Shown: positions 7,905 to 17,424, counted from the stretch's first letter. The stretch: 34,924 nucleotides of DNA from Bacteroidaceae bacterium (GCA_017381015.1 JAFOCV010000065.1:1-34924); one strand, 5' to 3'. Notes: generated from the sequence alone by a model not told the origin. A program made the numbers and translations.

Positions 7905-9404
7905 ATGAGCGACAAATTGTATATTTTTGACACCACTTTGCGAGATGGCGAACAGGTTCCTGGGTGCCAGCTCAATACCGTCGAGAAGATTCAGGTTGCC
8001 CGTCAGTTGGAGTCTCTTGGCGTAGATGTAATCGAGGCAGGTTTCCCTGTTTCAAGCCCTGGCGACTTCAATTCTGTAATTGAAATCAGTAAGGCTGTGA
8101 CATGGCCCACCATCTGTGCCTTGACACGTGCCGTAGAAAAAGATATTGATGTAGCAGCCGAAGCATTGAAGTATGCCAAGCGAGGACGTATTCATACAGG
8201 TATAGGTACCAGCCCTTCTCATATCAAGTATAAATTCAACAGTACTCCCGAAGAAATCATCGAGCGCGCCGTAGCAGCCGTGAAATATGCAAAGCGCTAT
8301 GTGGAGGACGTGGAGTTCTATGCAGAAGATGCCGGACGTACCGACAATGAATACTTGGCACGTGTAATCGAAGCCGTGTGTAAGGCTGGTGCTACGGTGT
8401 GTAACATCCCCGATACCACTGGTTTCCGTACTCCCTATGAATATGGTGAGAAAATCAAGTTCTTGTATGAGAACGTAGATGCCTTTGCCGCAGGTAAGAG
8501 TATCCTTTCCACCCATTGCCACAACGACTTGGGTATGGCCACCGCCAATACCGTGGCAGGTGTGTTGAATGGTGCTCGTCAGGTGGAAGTAACCATCAAT
8601 GGTATTGGTGAGCGTGCTGGTAATACCAGTTTGGAAGAGGTGGCAATGATTTTCAAGACTCACCCCGACCTTGGTATTCAAACCAATATCAATACCACCA
8701 AGATATATCCCACCAGTCGCATGATCAGTAGCTTGATGAACATGCCCGTTCAGCCCAACAAGGCCATTGTGGGTAAGAATGCCTTTGCACACAGCAGCGG
8801 TATTCACCAGGATGGTGTATTGAAAAATGTAAGCACCTATGAAATCATGGATCCCAAGGAAGTGGGTATTGATGACAATGCTATCGTACTAACCGCTCGT
8901 AGTGGTCGTGCCGCCCTTCGCCATCGTCTGAGTGTGAATGGTGTGGAACTGGATGGCGAGAAGTTGGATAACATTTATCAGGAGTTCCTCAAACTTGCCG
9001 ATAAGAAGAAGGAGGTGACCGACGATGATATCCTGGTTTTGGCAGGTGCCGATCGTTCTGCATCTCACAACATCAAGTTGGATTACCTGCAGGTTACAAC
9101 TGGTAAGGGAGTGAGAAGTGTGGCAAGCGTAGGTTTGCTCATCGCCAACGAATCTTTCGAGTCAGCTGCAACGGGTAATGGTCCTGTAGATGCCGCTATT
9201 CGTGCCGTAAAGAACATCATCAAGCGCGAAATGGTGCTTAAGGAGTTCACCATTCAGGCTATCAGTAAGGGTTCGGATGATATGGGTAAGGTGCACATGC
9301 AGGTAGAGCACGATGGACGTGTCTACTACGGCTTCGGCGCCAACACAGATATCGTAACCGCATCAGTAGAAGCATATATTGACTGTATTAATAAGTTCAA
9401 ATAG
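7905..9404 (+). CDS. leuA: 2-isopropylmalate synthase (LeuA)
   Basis: First enzyme of leucine synthesis, condensing acetyl-CoA with 2-oxoisovalerate. The HMGL-like barrel begins with [16 protein letters not shown], whose R-D and E are catalytic and metal-site residues. [14 protein letters not shown] supplies the metal-binding H-x-H, and [14 protein letters not shown] closes the active-site region. The C-terminal ~140 residues form the regulatory domain that normally binds leucine for feedback inhibition. The length of 499 residues is typical of the long class. The next gene is LeuC, but a 518-bp element starts two bases after the stop codon, replacing what is normally a short gap. Confidence 0.95.
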   Translation: MSDKLYIFDTTLRDGEQVPGCQLNTVEKIQVARQLESLGVDVIEAGFPVSSPGDFNSVIEISKAVTWPTICALTRAVEKDIDVAAEALKYAKRGRIHTGIGTSPSHIKYKFNSTPEEIIERAVAAVKYAKRYVEDVEFYAEDAGRTDNEYLARVIEAVCKAGATVCNIPDTTGFRTPYEYGEKIKFLYENVDAFAAGKSILSTHCHNDLGMATANTVAGVLNGARQVEVTINGIGERAGNTSLEEVAMIFKTHPDLGIQTNINTTKIYPTSRMISSLMNMPVQPNKAIVGKNAFAHSSGIHQDGVLKNVSTYEIMDPKEVGIDDNAIVLTARSGRAALRHRLSVNGVELDGEKLDNIYQEFLKLADKKKEVTDDDILVLAGADRSASHNIKLDYLQVTTGKGVRSVASVGLLIANESFESAATGNGPVDAAIRAVKNIIKREMVLKEFTIQAISKGSDDMGKVHMQVEHDGRVYYGFGANTDIVTASVEAYIDCINKFK

Positions 9405-9405
9405 G

Positions 9406-9438
9406 AGACCCACCCTAACCCTCCCTGCGAGGGAGGGG
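9406..9438 (+). repeat. Left terminal inverted repeat of the DUF559 element
   Basis: Starts AGACCCACCC and contains the hairpin CCCTCCCT-GCG-AGGGAGGG. It matches the reverse complement of 9891-9923 at nearly every position; the main differences are around the fifth to seventh base from the hairpin. Confidence 0.8.
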
Positions 9439-9444
9439 ACGTAG

Positions 9445-11307
9445 GTGTGGTGTCTATATCATAGTGTCAGTGTGAATGTAGAAGGATCTTCATTTAAAAC
9501 GGCATCTCCAGATTGGTATGAATTGCTGAAAGTATACGCTCGCAAAAATAGGAATAATCCAACTATAGCGGAAAAGGTGTTGTGGCAGCATTTGCGCAAC
9601 AAGGCTTTAGGAGTAAAATTTTTGCGCCAGCACATCATTGGAGATTATATTGTGGATTTTGTTTCACCAGAATCAATGTTGATTATAGAGGTTGATGGAG
9701 CATATCATTCGGAACGCGAACAACAATATAACGATGAGGTAAGAGCTAATGTTTTAAAAAGAATAGGATTTTGCTTTTTGAGATTTTCTAATGAGGAAGT
9801 TTTGCATAATACACAGGATACATTAAATAAAATAAAACAACATATAGATATGAACACAAAGGAACTTAATAAGAGTGTAGGCGCAGTGTCTCCCTCCCTC
9901 GCAGGGAGGGATGGGGTGGGTCTTACCCTCTTCGATAAAATTTGGGATGCTCACGTAGTGCAAAACGTGGAGGATGGCCCAACACAATTGTACATTGACC
10001 GTTTGTATTGCCACGAGGTAACTACACCTCAGGCTTTCGATACATTGAGAGATAAGAATATCAGAGTGTTCCGTCCCGAACAGGTGGTGGCTATGCCCGA
10101 CCATAATACTCCTAGCGACCAGCAGGAACGTATCGACGACCCCATCGGACGCAAGCAGGTGGAAACTCTTGCCAAGAACTGTGCAGAGTTTGGTATTCGC
10201 CACTTTGCCATGGGTACCAAAGACAATGGTATCATTCATGTGGTAGGTCCTGAGAAGGCTTTGTCTCTTCCCGGAATGACCATCGTTTGTGGCGACTCGC
10301 ATACATCCACCCATGGTGCTGTAGGTGCTATTGCTATGGGTATTGGCACTAGCGAGGTGGCTCAGGTTTTGGCTTCGCAAACTATTCTTCAAAGCAAGCC
10401 CAAGACCATGCGTATTAATATTGAAGGAACTTTACCCGAGGGTACCACCGCCAAAGATGTAGCTCTATACATTATGGCACAGATGACCACATCTGGCGCA
10501 ACTGGTTATGCCGTGGAATATGCCGGTTCTACTGTTCGCAATATGAGTATGGAGGGTCGCTTGACACTTTCCAACCTTTCTATCGAGATGGGTAGTCGTG
10601 CTGGCTTGATAGCTCCCGACGAGACAACTTTTGCTTACCTCAAGGATAGAGAATATGCTCCTAAGGGAGAGGCTTGGGATGAGGCTGTTGCCAAGTGGAA
10701 GCAACTTTACTCTGATGAGAATGCAGTCTTTGACAAGGAGGTAACATATCGTGCTGAGGACATTGTACCTCGTATCACCTATGGTACCAATCCTGGTGCA
10801 GGTATTGCCATAGACGAGTGCATACCCACTTTGGAGGAGATAGATGAGGCTGATCGTGGTCAGTTCCTCTCAATGTTGGAGTATATGCAATTCCAACCTG
10901 GTCAGAAGTTGGAAGGCACTCCTGTTGACTATTGCTTCTTGGGAGCATGTACCAACGGACGTATCGAGGATTTCCGTGCTTTTGCCTCTGTGGTGAAAGG
11001 CAAGAAGAAGGCCGACAATGTAGTAGCATGGCTTGTGCCCGGTTCTTGGTTGGTGCGTCAGCAGATTATCGACGAGGGAATAGACAAGATTTTGGAAGAA
11101 GCAGGCTTTGAATTGCGCTTGCCTAGTTGTTCATCTTGTTTGGCTATGAATCCCGACAAGGTTCCTACTGGTAAGTTGTCAATCTCAACCAGCAACCGTA
11201 ATTTCGTTGGACGTCAAGGTCCTGGTGCACGCACCATCCTGGCAAGCCCCTTGGTAGTAGCAGCTTCGGCTATTACTGGTGTAGTAACTGACCCTCGTAA
11301 ATTGTAA
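9445..11307 (+). CDS. leuC: 3-isopropylmalate dehydratase large subunit (LeuC), in frame behind a DUF559 endonuclease domain
   Basis: One uninterrupted frame of 620 codons. Residues ~20-134 are a DUF559 domain with [12 protein letters not shown] (D71) and IEVDGAYH (E82, D84, H88), the presumed nuclease site. Residues ~160-620 are a complete LeuC, beginning [14 protein letters not shown], with [10 protein letters not shown] and 4Fe-4S ligands C502 (GACTNGR), C562 and C565 ([10 protein letters not shown]). LeuC with LeuD isomerises 2-isopropylmalate to 3-isopropylmalate. The normal start (M-K-T-LFDK in Bacteroides from memory) is gone. LeuC may be made as a fusion from GTG 9445 or a nearby start, or start at ATG 9850 (26 extra residues) or GTG 9916, inside the repeat and preceded by AGGGAGG. 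The DUF559 part has no clear ATG start of its own. An internal start is more likely than a 620-residue fusion, but the sequence cannot decide. Confidence 0.85.
   Translation: MWCLYHSVSVNVEGSSFKTASPDWYELLKVYARKNRNNPTIAEKVLWQHLRNKALGVKFLRQHIIGDYIVDFVSPESMLIIEVDGAYHSEREQQYNDEVRANVLKRIGFCFLRFSNEEVLHNTQDTLNKIKQHIDMNTKELNKSVGAVSPSLAGRDGVGLTLFDKIWDAHVVQNVEDGPTQLYIDRLYCHEVTTPQAFDTLRDKNIRVFRPEQVVAMPDHNTPSDQQERIDDPIGRKQVETLAKNCAEFGIRHFAMGTKDNGIIHVVGPEKALSLPGMTIVCGDSHTSTHGAVGAIAMGIGTSEVAQVLASQTILQSKPKTMRINIEGTLPEGTTAKDVALYIMAQMTTSGATGYAVEYAGSTVRNMSMEGRLTLSNLSIEMGSRAGLIAPDETTFAYLKDREYAPKGEAWDEAVAKWKQLYSDENAVFDKEVTYRAEDIVPRITYGTNPGAGIAIDECIPTLEEIDEADRGQFLSMLEYMQFQPGQKLEGTPVDYCFLGACTNGRIEDFRAFASVVKGKKKADNVVAWLVPGSWLVRQQIIDEGIDKILEEAGFELRLPSCSSCLAMNPDKVPTGKLSISTSNRNFVGRQGPGARTILASPLVVAASAITGVVTDPRKL
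9891..9923 (+). repeat. Right terminal inverted repeat, overlapping the leuC start
   Basis: Contains CCCTCCCT-CGC-AGGGAGGG and ends GGGTGGGTCT, directly followed by ACC CTC TTC, the codons for T-L-F of LeuC. It carries an in-frame GTG at 9916, seven bases after the purine-rich AGGGAGGG, which could act as a ribosome binding site. Confidence 0.75.
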
Positions 11308-11312
11308 GAACT

Positions 11313-11927
11313 ATGGCAAAGCAGAAATTTGATATTATTCAGTCAACCTGTATCCCCATTCAGATTGACAATTGCAATACCGATTTGATTATCCCTGCTA
11401 GATATTTGGCTAGCACTACACGCGATCCTCAGTTTTTTGGTGATGCATTCATGCACGACCTTCGTTTTGATGCAGAGGGCAATCCTGTGGCTGACTTCGT
11501 AATGAATAAGCCTGAATACAGCGAGCAACCCAAGCAGGGCATTCACGAGATTATCATTGGTGGTCAGAACTGGGGTTCTGGTTCTAGTCGTGAGCATGCT
11601 GCATGGGCAATAGCTGGTTATGGTGTACGTGTGGTCATCAGTAGTTCGTTTGCTGATATTCATCGCAACAATCTGCTCAATTGTTTTGTGTTGCCAGTGA
11701 TTGTTAGCAAGGAATTCCAACAGGAACTCTTCGAAACCGTCAATGCAAATCCTCAGGCAGAGGTAAGGGTTGACGTACCCAATCAGACAGTAATCAATAT
11801 GAGCACGGGTAATAGCGAGTCGTTCGAAATTAATGGCTACAAGAAGTATTGCTTGATGAATGCCTTCGACGATATAGATTTCTTGCTGGAGAATAAGGGC
11901 AAGATAGAAGAGTGGGAAAGGAGGTAA
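11313..11927 (+). CDS. leuD: 3-isopropylmalate dehydratase small subunit (LeuD)
   Basis: Swivel-domain partner of LeuC in leucine synthesis. The 204 residues show the diagnostic NTDLIIPARYL near the N-terminus and GGQNWGSGSSREHAAWAI, the substrate-binding loop of the aconitase-family small subunit, followed by ISSSFADIHRNNLLNC. It starts 5 bases after leuC, so the pair is probably co-translated to balance subunits. Length is typical. An AAGGAGG sequence near its 3' end probably serves the next gene. Confidence 0.95.
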   Translation: MAKQKFDIIQSTCIPIQIDNCNTDLIIPARYLASTTRDPQFFGDAFMHDLRFDAEGNPVADFVMNKPEYSEQPKQGIHEIIIGGQNWGSGSSREHAAWAIAGYGVRVVISSSFADIHRNNLLNCFVLPVIVSKEFQQELFETVNANPQAEVRVDVPNQTVINMSTGNSESFEINGYKKYCLMNAFDDIDFLLENKGKIEEWERR

Positions 11928-11929
11928 GA

Positions 11930-13447
11930 ATGGTTGAAATAATGGACACCACTCTCCGTGATGGCGAACAGACAAGTGGTGTCTCCTTCATGCCTCACGA
12001 GAAGTTGATGATAGCTCGTGCTCTGCTTGAGAAGGTAGGAGTTGACCGCATTGAGGTGGCTTCAGCTCGTGTGAGCGAAGGCGAGAAGCAAGCGGTGGCT
12101 AGCATTTGCAAATGGGCAGAAAGAGCGGGCAAAATTGACCGCATTGAAGTGCTTGGTTTTTGCGATGGCAAGACATCAGTGGATTGGTTGTGTAGCACAG
12201 GTTGCCGCCATCTGAATCTTTTGTGCAAGGGTTCACGCAGACATTGCGAAGGTCAGTTGCGCAAAACCGTTGATGAGCACATCAAGGATATTCGCGATGT
12301 AGTTGCCTATGCTACTGAGCGTGGTGTCAATGTCAACGTCTATCTCGAGGACTGGTCGAATGGTATTAAGGATTCGGCTGATTATGTCTTCGCCCTGATG
12401 GATGGCTTGCAGAATAGTCCTATCGAGCGTTTTATGTTGCCCGATACCTTGGGTGTGCTTAACCCGATGCAGGTGAGCCTTTATGTTAGTCAGATGGTTG
12501 CTCGCTATCCTGAAGCACATTTCGACTTTCATGCCCATAACGATTATGACTTGGCGGTGGCCAATGTTTTTGCTGCGGCTACGGCTGGATGTAAGGGTAT
12601 TCACACGGCCGTAAATGGTTTGGGCGAACGTGCAGGTAATGCACCTTTGGCGAGCGTGCAAGCAGTACTTTCTGACCAGGCAAGTTTTGAAACCAATATT
12701 AATGAAGAACAGTTGGGAGAGATATCCCGTCTGGTGGAGACATGTTCGGGCATAATAGTGCCACCCAACAAACCCATCGTGGGCGAGAATGTCTTCACTC
12801 AGGTGGCAGGTGTGCATGCCGATGGCGACAACAAGGCAGGTCTTTACATGAATGACCTTTTGCCAGAACGCTTTGCCCGTAAGCGAGAGTATGCTCTTGG
12901 TAAGACGTCAGGTAAGGCAAACATACTGAAGAACCTGGAGGAACTAGGTCTCGAACTCAGTAGCGAGGAAACTAAATTGGTTACTGAACGCATAATTGAA
13001 CTGGGCGACAAGAAGGAAATCGTTACTCAGGAAGATTTGCCATTCATTGTATCGGATGTGGTAAGACACGCATCTGCCGATGAGGATGTTCGCCTTCTCT
13101 CCTACGTGGTAACTACGGCTTACGGCTTAAAGCCAATGGCAAGCCTTCGCCTTGAACTACATGGAAAGACCTACGAGGAACAAGCTACGGGCGATGGTCA
13201 GTTTGATGCTTTCGTGAGAGCGATAAGACATATCTATAGAGAAAAACTGGGTAGAGAATTCCCCTGGTTGGTCAACTATACCGTTGGTATTCCTCCAGGT
13301 GGACGTACCGATGCCTTGGTACAGACGGTTATCACATGGGATTGGCAAGACAGAGTGTTGCGCACTCGTGGCTTGGATGCCGACCAGATGGGAGCCGCTA
13401 TCAAGGCAGTAATAAAGATGTTAAATTTGATTGAAAAAGATTACTAG
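11930..13447 (+). CDS. Second LeuA-family synthase, candidate (R)-citramalate synthase
   Basis: HMGL-like acyltransferase of 505 residues with [15 protein letters not shown] at the start, [12 protein letters not shown] (the metal-binding H-x-H), [15 protein letters not shown] and a C-terminal LeuA-type allosteric domain ([10 protein letters not shown] onward). It is clearly diverged from the LeuA of the same operon. Since one copy already makes isopropylmalate and LeuBCD also act on citramalate derivatives, the likely role is condensing pyruvate with acetyl-CoA to citramalate, an isoleucine route without threonine deaminase. The alternatives are a leucine-insensitive isopropylmalate synthase or a homocitrate synthase-like enzyme; motifs alone cannot separate these. 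I chose ATG 11930, with AAGGAGG upstream, over the GTG at 11912, which overlaps leuD. Confidence 0.8.
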   Translation: MVEIMDTTLRDGEQTSGVSFMPHEKLMIARALLEKVGVDRIEVASARVSEGEKQAVASICKWAERAGKIDRIEVLGFCDGKTSVDWLCSTGCRHLNLLCKGSRRHCEGQLRKTVDEHIKDIRDVVAYATERGVNVNVYLEDWSNGIKDSADYVFALMDGLQNSPIERFMLPDTLGVLNPMQVSLYVSQMVARYPEAHFDFHAHNDYDLAVANVFAAATAGCKGIHTAVNGLGERAGNAPLASVQAVLSDQASFETNINEEQLGEISRLVETCSGIIVPPNKPIVGENVFTQVAGVHADGDNKAGLYMNDLLPERFARKREYALGKTSGKANILKNLEELGLELSSEETKLVTERIIELGDKKEIVTQEDLPFIVSDVVRHASADEDVRLLSYVVTTAYGLKPMASLRLELHGKTYEEQATGDGQFDAFVRAIRHIYREKLGREFPWLVNYTVGIPPGGRTDALVQTVITWDWQDRVLRTRGLDADQMGAAIKAVIKMLNLIEKDY

Positions 13448-13451
13448 AAAT

Positions 13452-14531
13452 ATGAAACTAAAGATTGCAGTACTTCCGGGCGATGGTATTGGCCCTGAAA
13501 TTATGGAACAAGGCGTAGCTGTATGTAGTGCCGTGGCTGAGAAGTTTGGTCATGAGGTGAGCTATGAAACAGCCCTTTGTGGTGCTCATGCTATTGACGA
13601 GGTGGGCGACCCTTTCCCTGAAGAAACTTTCCAGGTATGTGAGCAAGCCGATGCGGTGCTTTTTGCTAGCGTAGGTGATCCAAAGTTTGATAATGATCCA
13701 ACTGCTAAGGTACGCCCCGAGCAGGGTCTTTTGGCTATGCGCAAGAAGTTGGGCCTTTATGCAAATATTCGCCCCGTCGAGACTTTTGATTGTTTGATAC
13801 ACAAGTCTCCCTTGAAGGACGAGATAGTACGTGGAGCCGACTTTATCTGTATTCGTGAACTGACAGGTGGTATGTATTTTGGTAAGAAGCAAGAACCCAC
13901 AATCAATGCTGATGGTGTGGAGGAAGCTTTGGATACCAATTATTATACACGTCCAGAGGTGGAGCGCATCCTACATGTAGCATATCAGTATGCACGTCAG
14001 CGTCGCAATCACCTTACCGTTGTGGACAAGGCCAATGTGCTTGCCTCTAGTCGTTTGTGGCGCAAGGTGGCTCAGGAGATAGCTCCTCAGTATCCCGATG
14101 TGGAAACCGACTATATGTATGTGGACAATGCTGCTATGCGCATGATTCAGGACCCCAAGTTCTTTGATGTGATGGTGACAGAGAATACCTTTGGTGATAT
14201 CCTTACCGACGAAGGTTCTGTGATTACCGGTTCTATGGGTCTTTTGCCAAGTGCAAGTACAGGTACCAGCACTCCTGTATTTGAGCCCATTCATGGTTCT
14301 TGGCCACAGGGCAAGGGCTTGAACATTGCTAATCCTTTGGCACAGATTCTTTCTGTGGCAATGCTATACGAATACTTCAATCTAAAGGAAGAGGGTGCTC
14401 TTATCCGCGAGGCGGTAAATGCAAGTTTGGCAGCTAATGTGCGCACACCAGAGATTCAGGTGGAAGGTGCTCCCAAGTATGGCACACGTGAAGTAGGTCA
14501 ATGGATTGTTGACTACATCGCGAAGAAATAA
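13452..14531 (+). CDS. leuB: 3-isopropylmalate dehydrogenase (LeuB)
   Basis: NAD-dependent beta-decarboxylating dehydrogenase, the third step of leucine synthesis, and able in this operon to serve citramalate-derived substrates too. The 359 residues contain [11 protein letters not shown] at the N-terminus, [12 protein letters not shown], the [15 protein letters not shown] segment with catalytic lysine, and the metal-binding aspartates in [30 protein letters not shown] precedes the cofactor loop. ATG 13452 lies 4 bases after the preceding stop. A TTG start at 13431 would lie inside the preceding gene and is not needed. Last gene of the operon, followed by a strong terminator. Confidence 0.95.
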   Translation: MKLKIAVLPGDGIGPEIMEQGVAVCSAVAEKFGHEVSYETALCGAHAIDEVGDPFPEETFQVCEQADAVLFASVGDPKFDNDPTAKVRPEQGLLAMRKKLGLYANIRPVETFDCLIHKSPLKDEIVRGADFICIRELTGGMYFGKKQEPTINADGVEEALDTNYYTRPEVERILHVAYQYARQRRNHLTVVDKANVLASSRLWRKVAQEIAPQYPDVETDYMYVDNAAMRMIQDPKFFDVMVTENTFGDILTDEGSVITGSMGLLPSASTGTSTPVFEPIHGSWPQGKGLNIANPLAQILSVAMLYEYFNLKEEGALIREAVNASLAANVRTPEIQVEGAPKYGTREVGQWIVDYIAKK

Positions 14532-14570
14532 TAAGGCAGAAAAGAAGTAAAGTCGTTCATATGTTGTTTT

Positions 14571-14616
14571 CCCCTTGTCGTAAAAGCTTTTGGCAAAGAC
14601 GGCAAGGGGATTTTTT
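14571..14616 (+). terminator. Intrinsic terminator of the leu operon
   Basis: CCCCTTGTCGT (14571-14581) pairs with ACGGCAAGGGG (14599-14609) with one mismatch, and six T follow. Placed 39 bases after leuB. Confidence 0.88.
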
Positions 14617-14689
14617 GTTTTCAATCCTAGTACCCCTGCTGCTCGCCAAGGTTCTTGGTCTAGCTGGGAAAATGATATTTGGCAAAAAT

Positions 14690-15018
14690 GGCCATATTCA
14701 GCCATCGGAGGTGTCTGGCGGAGTAAAAATGGCCATATTCAGCCATCGGAGGTGTCTGGCGGAGTAAAAATGGCCATATTCAGCCATCGGAGGTGTCTGG
14801 CGGAGTAAAAATGGTCATATTCAGCCATCGGAGGCGTCTGGCGGAGTGAAAATGGTCATATTCAGCCATCGGAGGCGTCTGGCGGAGTGAAAATGGCCAT
14901 ATTCAGCCATCGGAGGTGTCTGGCGGAGTGAAAATGGTCATATTTGGTCCATCGGAGGTGTCTGACGGAGTGAAAATGGTCATATTCGGTCCATTGGAGA
15001 TGTCTGAAACGGTGAAGA
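14690..15018. repeat. 41-bp tandem array, about eight units
   Basis: Units begin with ATGGCCATATTC or ATGGTCATATTC at about 14690, 14731, 14772, 14813, 14854, 14895, 14936 and 14978; the period is 41 bases with one 42-base unit near the end. Each contains a short inverted pair (ATGGC...GCCAT) and the conserved block CATCGGAGGTGTCTGGCGGAG. Units 1-3 are almost identical and divergence grows toward the right end. Because 41 is not a multiple of 3 no frame runs through it. It sits between the convergent leuB and murF genes and fills most of the 548-base gap 14532-15079. Confidence 0.9.
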
Positions 15019-15079
15019 TGAGAGTTTTTTTCAATAAAGTTTAATCCATTAACACAATAATCATTATGGCTGTTAAGTA

Positions 15080-16378
15080 TTACAGTATCTCGGGTAATTG
15101 GAAGAGTTTGGTACCGTTGCTTCCCTTGATGAGGATTGTGCGGCTGCAGATGGGGGAGTGGGAGAGATGTTCCTTGACCTGCTCTACATTCTCGAAGACG
15201 ATGTGCGGAGTTGTGAGAGCATCACGATTGGTGCTGGCAAAGTTGGTGCCCACGAGCCATATCTCGTCCAAAGGAAGAGTGCAAAGAATGTCTATGATGC
15301 GTTGATGCTCCTGAAGGCTTTCGTTGCCCAGTTCTCTCATCTCACCAAGGATAGCCATTTTCTTGTTGGCTTCCATCAGACGGAAATTCTCCAGAGCTGC
15401 CGCCATGCTTGTGGGGTTGGCATTATAGGCATCAACAATGAGTTGGTTGCGCTCGGTTTTTCTGAATTCACTACGGTTGTTGCGAGGGATATAATTCTCT
15501 AAGGCATGATTGATATCGGTGGGTGATACATCGAAGTGAAGTCCTACGCTGATGGCAGAAAGTACGTTGGGCAGATTGTATGCACCGATGAGGTTTGTCT
15601 GCACGTCATACCAGATGTTCTCCGTTTCGCAATACCACGATACACAAAGCATAGGGCTGCAACTCAGCACTTTGCCCTTGACATAAGGCACAACCTTGAT
15701 GTTGTGTTTCTTGGCCATTTCGGAGAGGTTTTCGTCAGTAGTATTGAGGAAGGCAAAACAGTTGCGAGAGGCAAGGTCGTTGTATAATTCGCCCTTCGTC
15801 TTCTTGACACCCTCAAAAGAACCAAAGCCCTCCAAGTGGGCACGACCAACGTTGGTGATAAGTCCACAATCGGCCTTTACCATCTGGCATAGGAAAGCTA
15901 TCTCGCCAGGGTGATTTGCACCAGTTTCCACCACGGCTATCTCGTGCTCCTTGCGAAGGCGAAGCAGAGTTCTGGGTACGCCAATGTGATTATTGAGATT
16001 ACCTTCAGTGAACAGGGTATTGTACTTCTCTGATAATACGGCCGAGAGCAATTCCTTGGTGGTAGTTTTACCATTGGTACCCGTAATCTGTATCACGGGG
16101 ATATTGCATTGCTGACGATGATGAGCGGCAAGGTTTTGCATGGAGGTTAGCACATCGTCTACGAGGATATATCTCTCATCTCCTGCTGGCACGATGTCAG
16201 CTCTATCCACCACCGCCATAGCGCATCCTTTCTCCAATGCCATGGGGGCATAAACATTGCCATCAAAGTTCTCTCCCTTGAGCGCAAAAAAGATACTGCC
16301 TTCTGGACAATTACGACTATCTGTTGTAACCTCTGGATGTGCCAAAAATGCACGATATAGTACTTCTGTCTGATTCAT
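15080..16378 (-). CDS. murF: UDP-N-acetylmuramoyl-tripeptide--D-alanyl-D-alanine ligase (MurF)
   Basis: Cytoplasmic Mur ligase that adds D-Ala-D-Ala to the UDP-MurNAc-tripeptide, the last soluble step of the peptidoglycan precursor. The N-terminal domain (about 1-90) has TTDSRNCPEGSIFFALKGENFDG, typical of MurE/MurF substrate binding. The ATP loop GTNGKTT is at 100-106; VVETGANHPGEI carries the catalytic/metal glutamate region; DAYNANPTSM, a MurF hallmark, begins the C-terminal domain. At 432 residues it is of normal length. It is divergently arranged with folP, and its 3' end faces the 41-bp array. Confidence 0.94.
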   Translation of the reverse strand: MNQTEVLYRAFLAHPEVTTDSRNCPEGSIFFALKGENFDGNVYAPMALEKGCAMAVVDRADIVPAGDERYILVDDVLTSMQNLAAHHRQQCNIPVIQITGTNGKTTTKELLSAVLSEKYNTLFTEGNLNNHIGVPRTLLRLRKEHEIAVVETGANHPGEIAFLCQMVKADCGLITNVGRAHLEGFGSFEGVKKTKGELYNDLASRNCFAFLNTTDENLSEMAKKHNIKVVPYVKGKVLSCSPMLCVSWYCETENIWYDVQTNLIGAYNLPNVLSAISVGLHFDVSPTDINHALENYIPRNNRSEFRKTERNQLIVDAYNANPTSMAAALENFRLMEANKKMAILGEMRELGNESLQEHQRIIDILCTLPLDEIWLVGTNFASTNRDALTTPHIVFENVEQVKEHLSHSPICSRTILIKGSNGTKLFQLPEIL

Positions 16379-16406
16379 TGTTTTTGCTAAATGGACTTTA
16401 CAAATG

Positions 16407-16414
16407 CAAAGTTA
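16407..16414 (-). promoter_or_regulatory. -7 element of the murF promoter
   Basis: Reads TAACTTTG on the minus strand, a full consensus match 29 bases before the murF ATG; no clear TTTG at -33. Confidence 0.5.
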
Positions 16415-16445
16415 TAAAAAAAGTTAAAATTAATTCTATCGTTTC

Positions 16446-16476
16446 TTTGTTTTTCCCTCGCTTCTTCGTACCTTTG
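16446..16476 (+). promoter_or_regulatory. folP-cdaA promoter with near-consensus -33 and -7
   Basis: TTTG at 16446-16449 and TACCTTTG at 16469-16476 are separated by exactly 19 bases, the optimal spacing for the Bacteroidetes primary sigma factor. It predicts a start near 16484 and a leader of about 90 bases before folP. Confidence 0.75.
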
Positions 16477-16507
16477 AAACGCGTAATGAAATATAAGGCC
16501 ATAAAAA

Positions 16508-16530
16508 ATGAGAGAAAATCTCATGTTTTT
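16508..16530 (+). other. Small hairpin with T-run in the folP leader
   Basis: ATGAGA (16508-16513) pairs with TCTCAT (16519-16524) around a 5-base loop; A-rich bases precede it and five T follow. Weak stem; it could be a modest attenuator or chance. Confidence 0.35.
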
Positions 16531-16575
16531 GACCTTGTTTTGCAAAAAAAAGTATTTGGCAACGACGAAAAAGAA

Positions 16576-17424
16576 ATGATGAAGAATAATCCCAAAACTG
16601 TCAACATAAAGGGCAGACTTGTCTCATTGGATGAGCCTCAGGTGATGGGCATATTGAACATCACTCCCGATTCTTTTTTTGCCGATAGTCGTTGTCAGGA
16701 GGAAGAGGAGATTTTGCTAAGAATACGTCAGATACGTAGCGAGGGTGCCTATATTATTGACCTTGGTGCCTATAGCTCACGTCCTGGTGCAGCAGATATC
16801 TCTCTTCAGGAAGAACTCCGTCGCCTATTGCCCGCCGTTCGTCTGGTGCGCCAGGAATGGCCCGAGGCAATTATCAGTGTAGATACTTTCCGCTCGGAGG
16901 TTGCTCGCCAAGCCGTGGCTATGGGAGCTGATATTGTAAACGACATATCGGGTGGTGACATGGATGGTGAGATGTTTGCTACCATAGCAGAATTGGGCGT
17001 ACCTTATGTGTTGATGCACATGCAGGGAACACCACAGAATGGGTTCAAGTCTCATTACGATACGGACGTGATGTGCGAGGTGTTCAGAAGCCTGGGCGAA
17101 AAGGTGGAGGAGATGCACAAGATGGGTATAGCAGATATCATCATCGATCCTGGTTTTGGTTTTGGCAAGACATTGCAGGAGAATTATACCATGATGTCGC
17201 GTCTGAAGGAATTCCATCTTCTGGAATGTCCTCTGTTGGTGGGGATCAGTCGCAAGAGTATGATTTATCGCGTACTGGAAACCACACCCGAGCACTCGCT
17301 CAATGGTACCACCGTACTCAATACCATAGCACTGATGAATGGTGCCAATATCCTCAGAGTACACGATGTAAAGGAAGCCGTAGAAGCTATTAAAATCTAT
17401 AGACAATGCTCGATTTCGGATTAA
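16576..17424 (+). CDS. folP: Dihydropteroate synthase (FolP)
   Basis: TIM-barrel enzyme that joins p-aminobenzoate to the pterin diphosphate in folate synthesis and is the target of sulfonamides. The 282 residues carry all family blocks: MGILNITPDSFF (24-35), IDLGAYSSRPGA, ISVDTFRSEVA, VNDISGG, IIIDPGFGFGKT, LLVGISRKSMI and the C-terminal ILRVHDV. The frame is open back to 16339, but that would overlap murF and run through the promoter; I take the ATG at 16576, after the predicted transcript start. A second ATG follows at once (16579). It overlaps cdaA by 19 bases, so the two are coupled. Confidence 0.93.
   Translation: MMKNNPKTVNIKGRLVSLDEPQVMGILNITPDSFFADSRCQEEEEILLRIRQIRSEGAYIIDLGAYSSRPGAADISLQEELRRLLPAVRLVRQEWPEAIISVDTFRSEVARQAVAMGADIVNDISGGDMDGEMFATIAELGVPYVLMHMQGTPQNGFKSHYDTDVMCEVFRSLGEKVEEMHKMGIADIIIDPGFGFGKTLQENYTMMSRLKEFHLLECPLLVGISRKSMIYRVLETTPEHSLNGTTVLNTIALMNGANILRVHDVKEAVEAIKIYRQCSISD

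Larger units (their letters stand above)
9406..9923 (+). mobile_element. 518-bp DUF559 element with terminal inverted repeats
   Basis: The two ends are ~33-base inverted repeats (9406-9438 and 9891-9923) starting AGACCCACCC and its complement. Each contains its own palindrome (CCCTCCCT, 3-base loop, AGGGAGGG). Between them lies one open frame for a DUF559 endonuclease domain. The inside is AT-richer than the leu genes: bases 9781-9840 have 14 G or C out of 60, against 34 of 60 at 10081-10140 in leuC. The element begins right after the leuA stop and ends at the codons for TLFDK of LeuC, so the usual start codon of leuC is missing. No target-site duplication is visible. DUF559 (PF04480) is a predicted Vsr-like nuclease family; that it moves these repeats is my inference. 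Confidence 0.65.

Noticed and set aside
9406-9923. Standard insertion sequence with DDE transposase
   Set aside because: No transposase motifs, no visible target duplication; the only gene is a DUF559 domain.
14590-14808. Short plus-strand frames through the 41-bp array
   Set aside because: They begin inside the leu terminator and end within the array, and the period of 41 shifts the frame in each unit.
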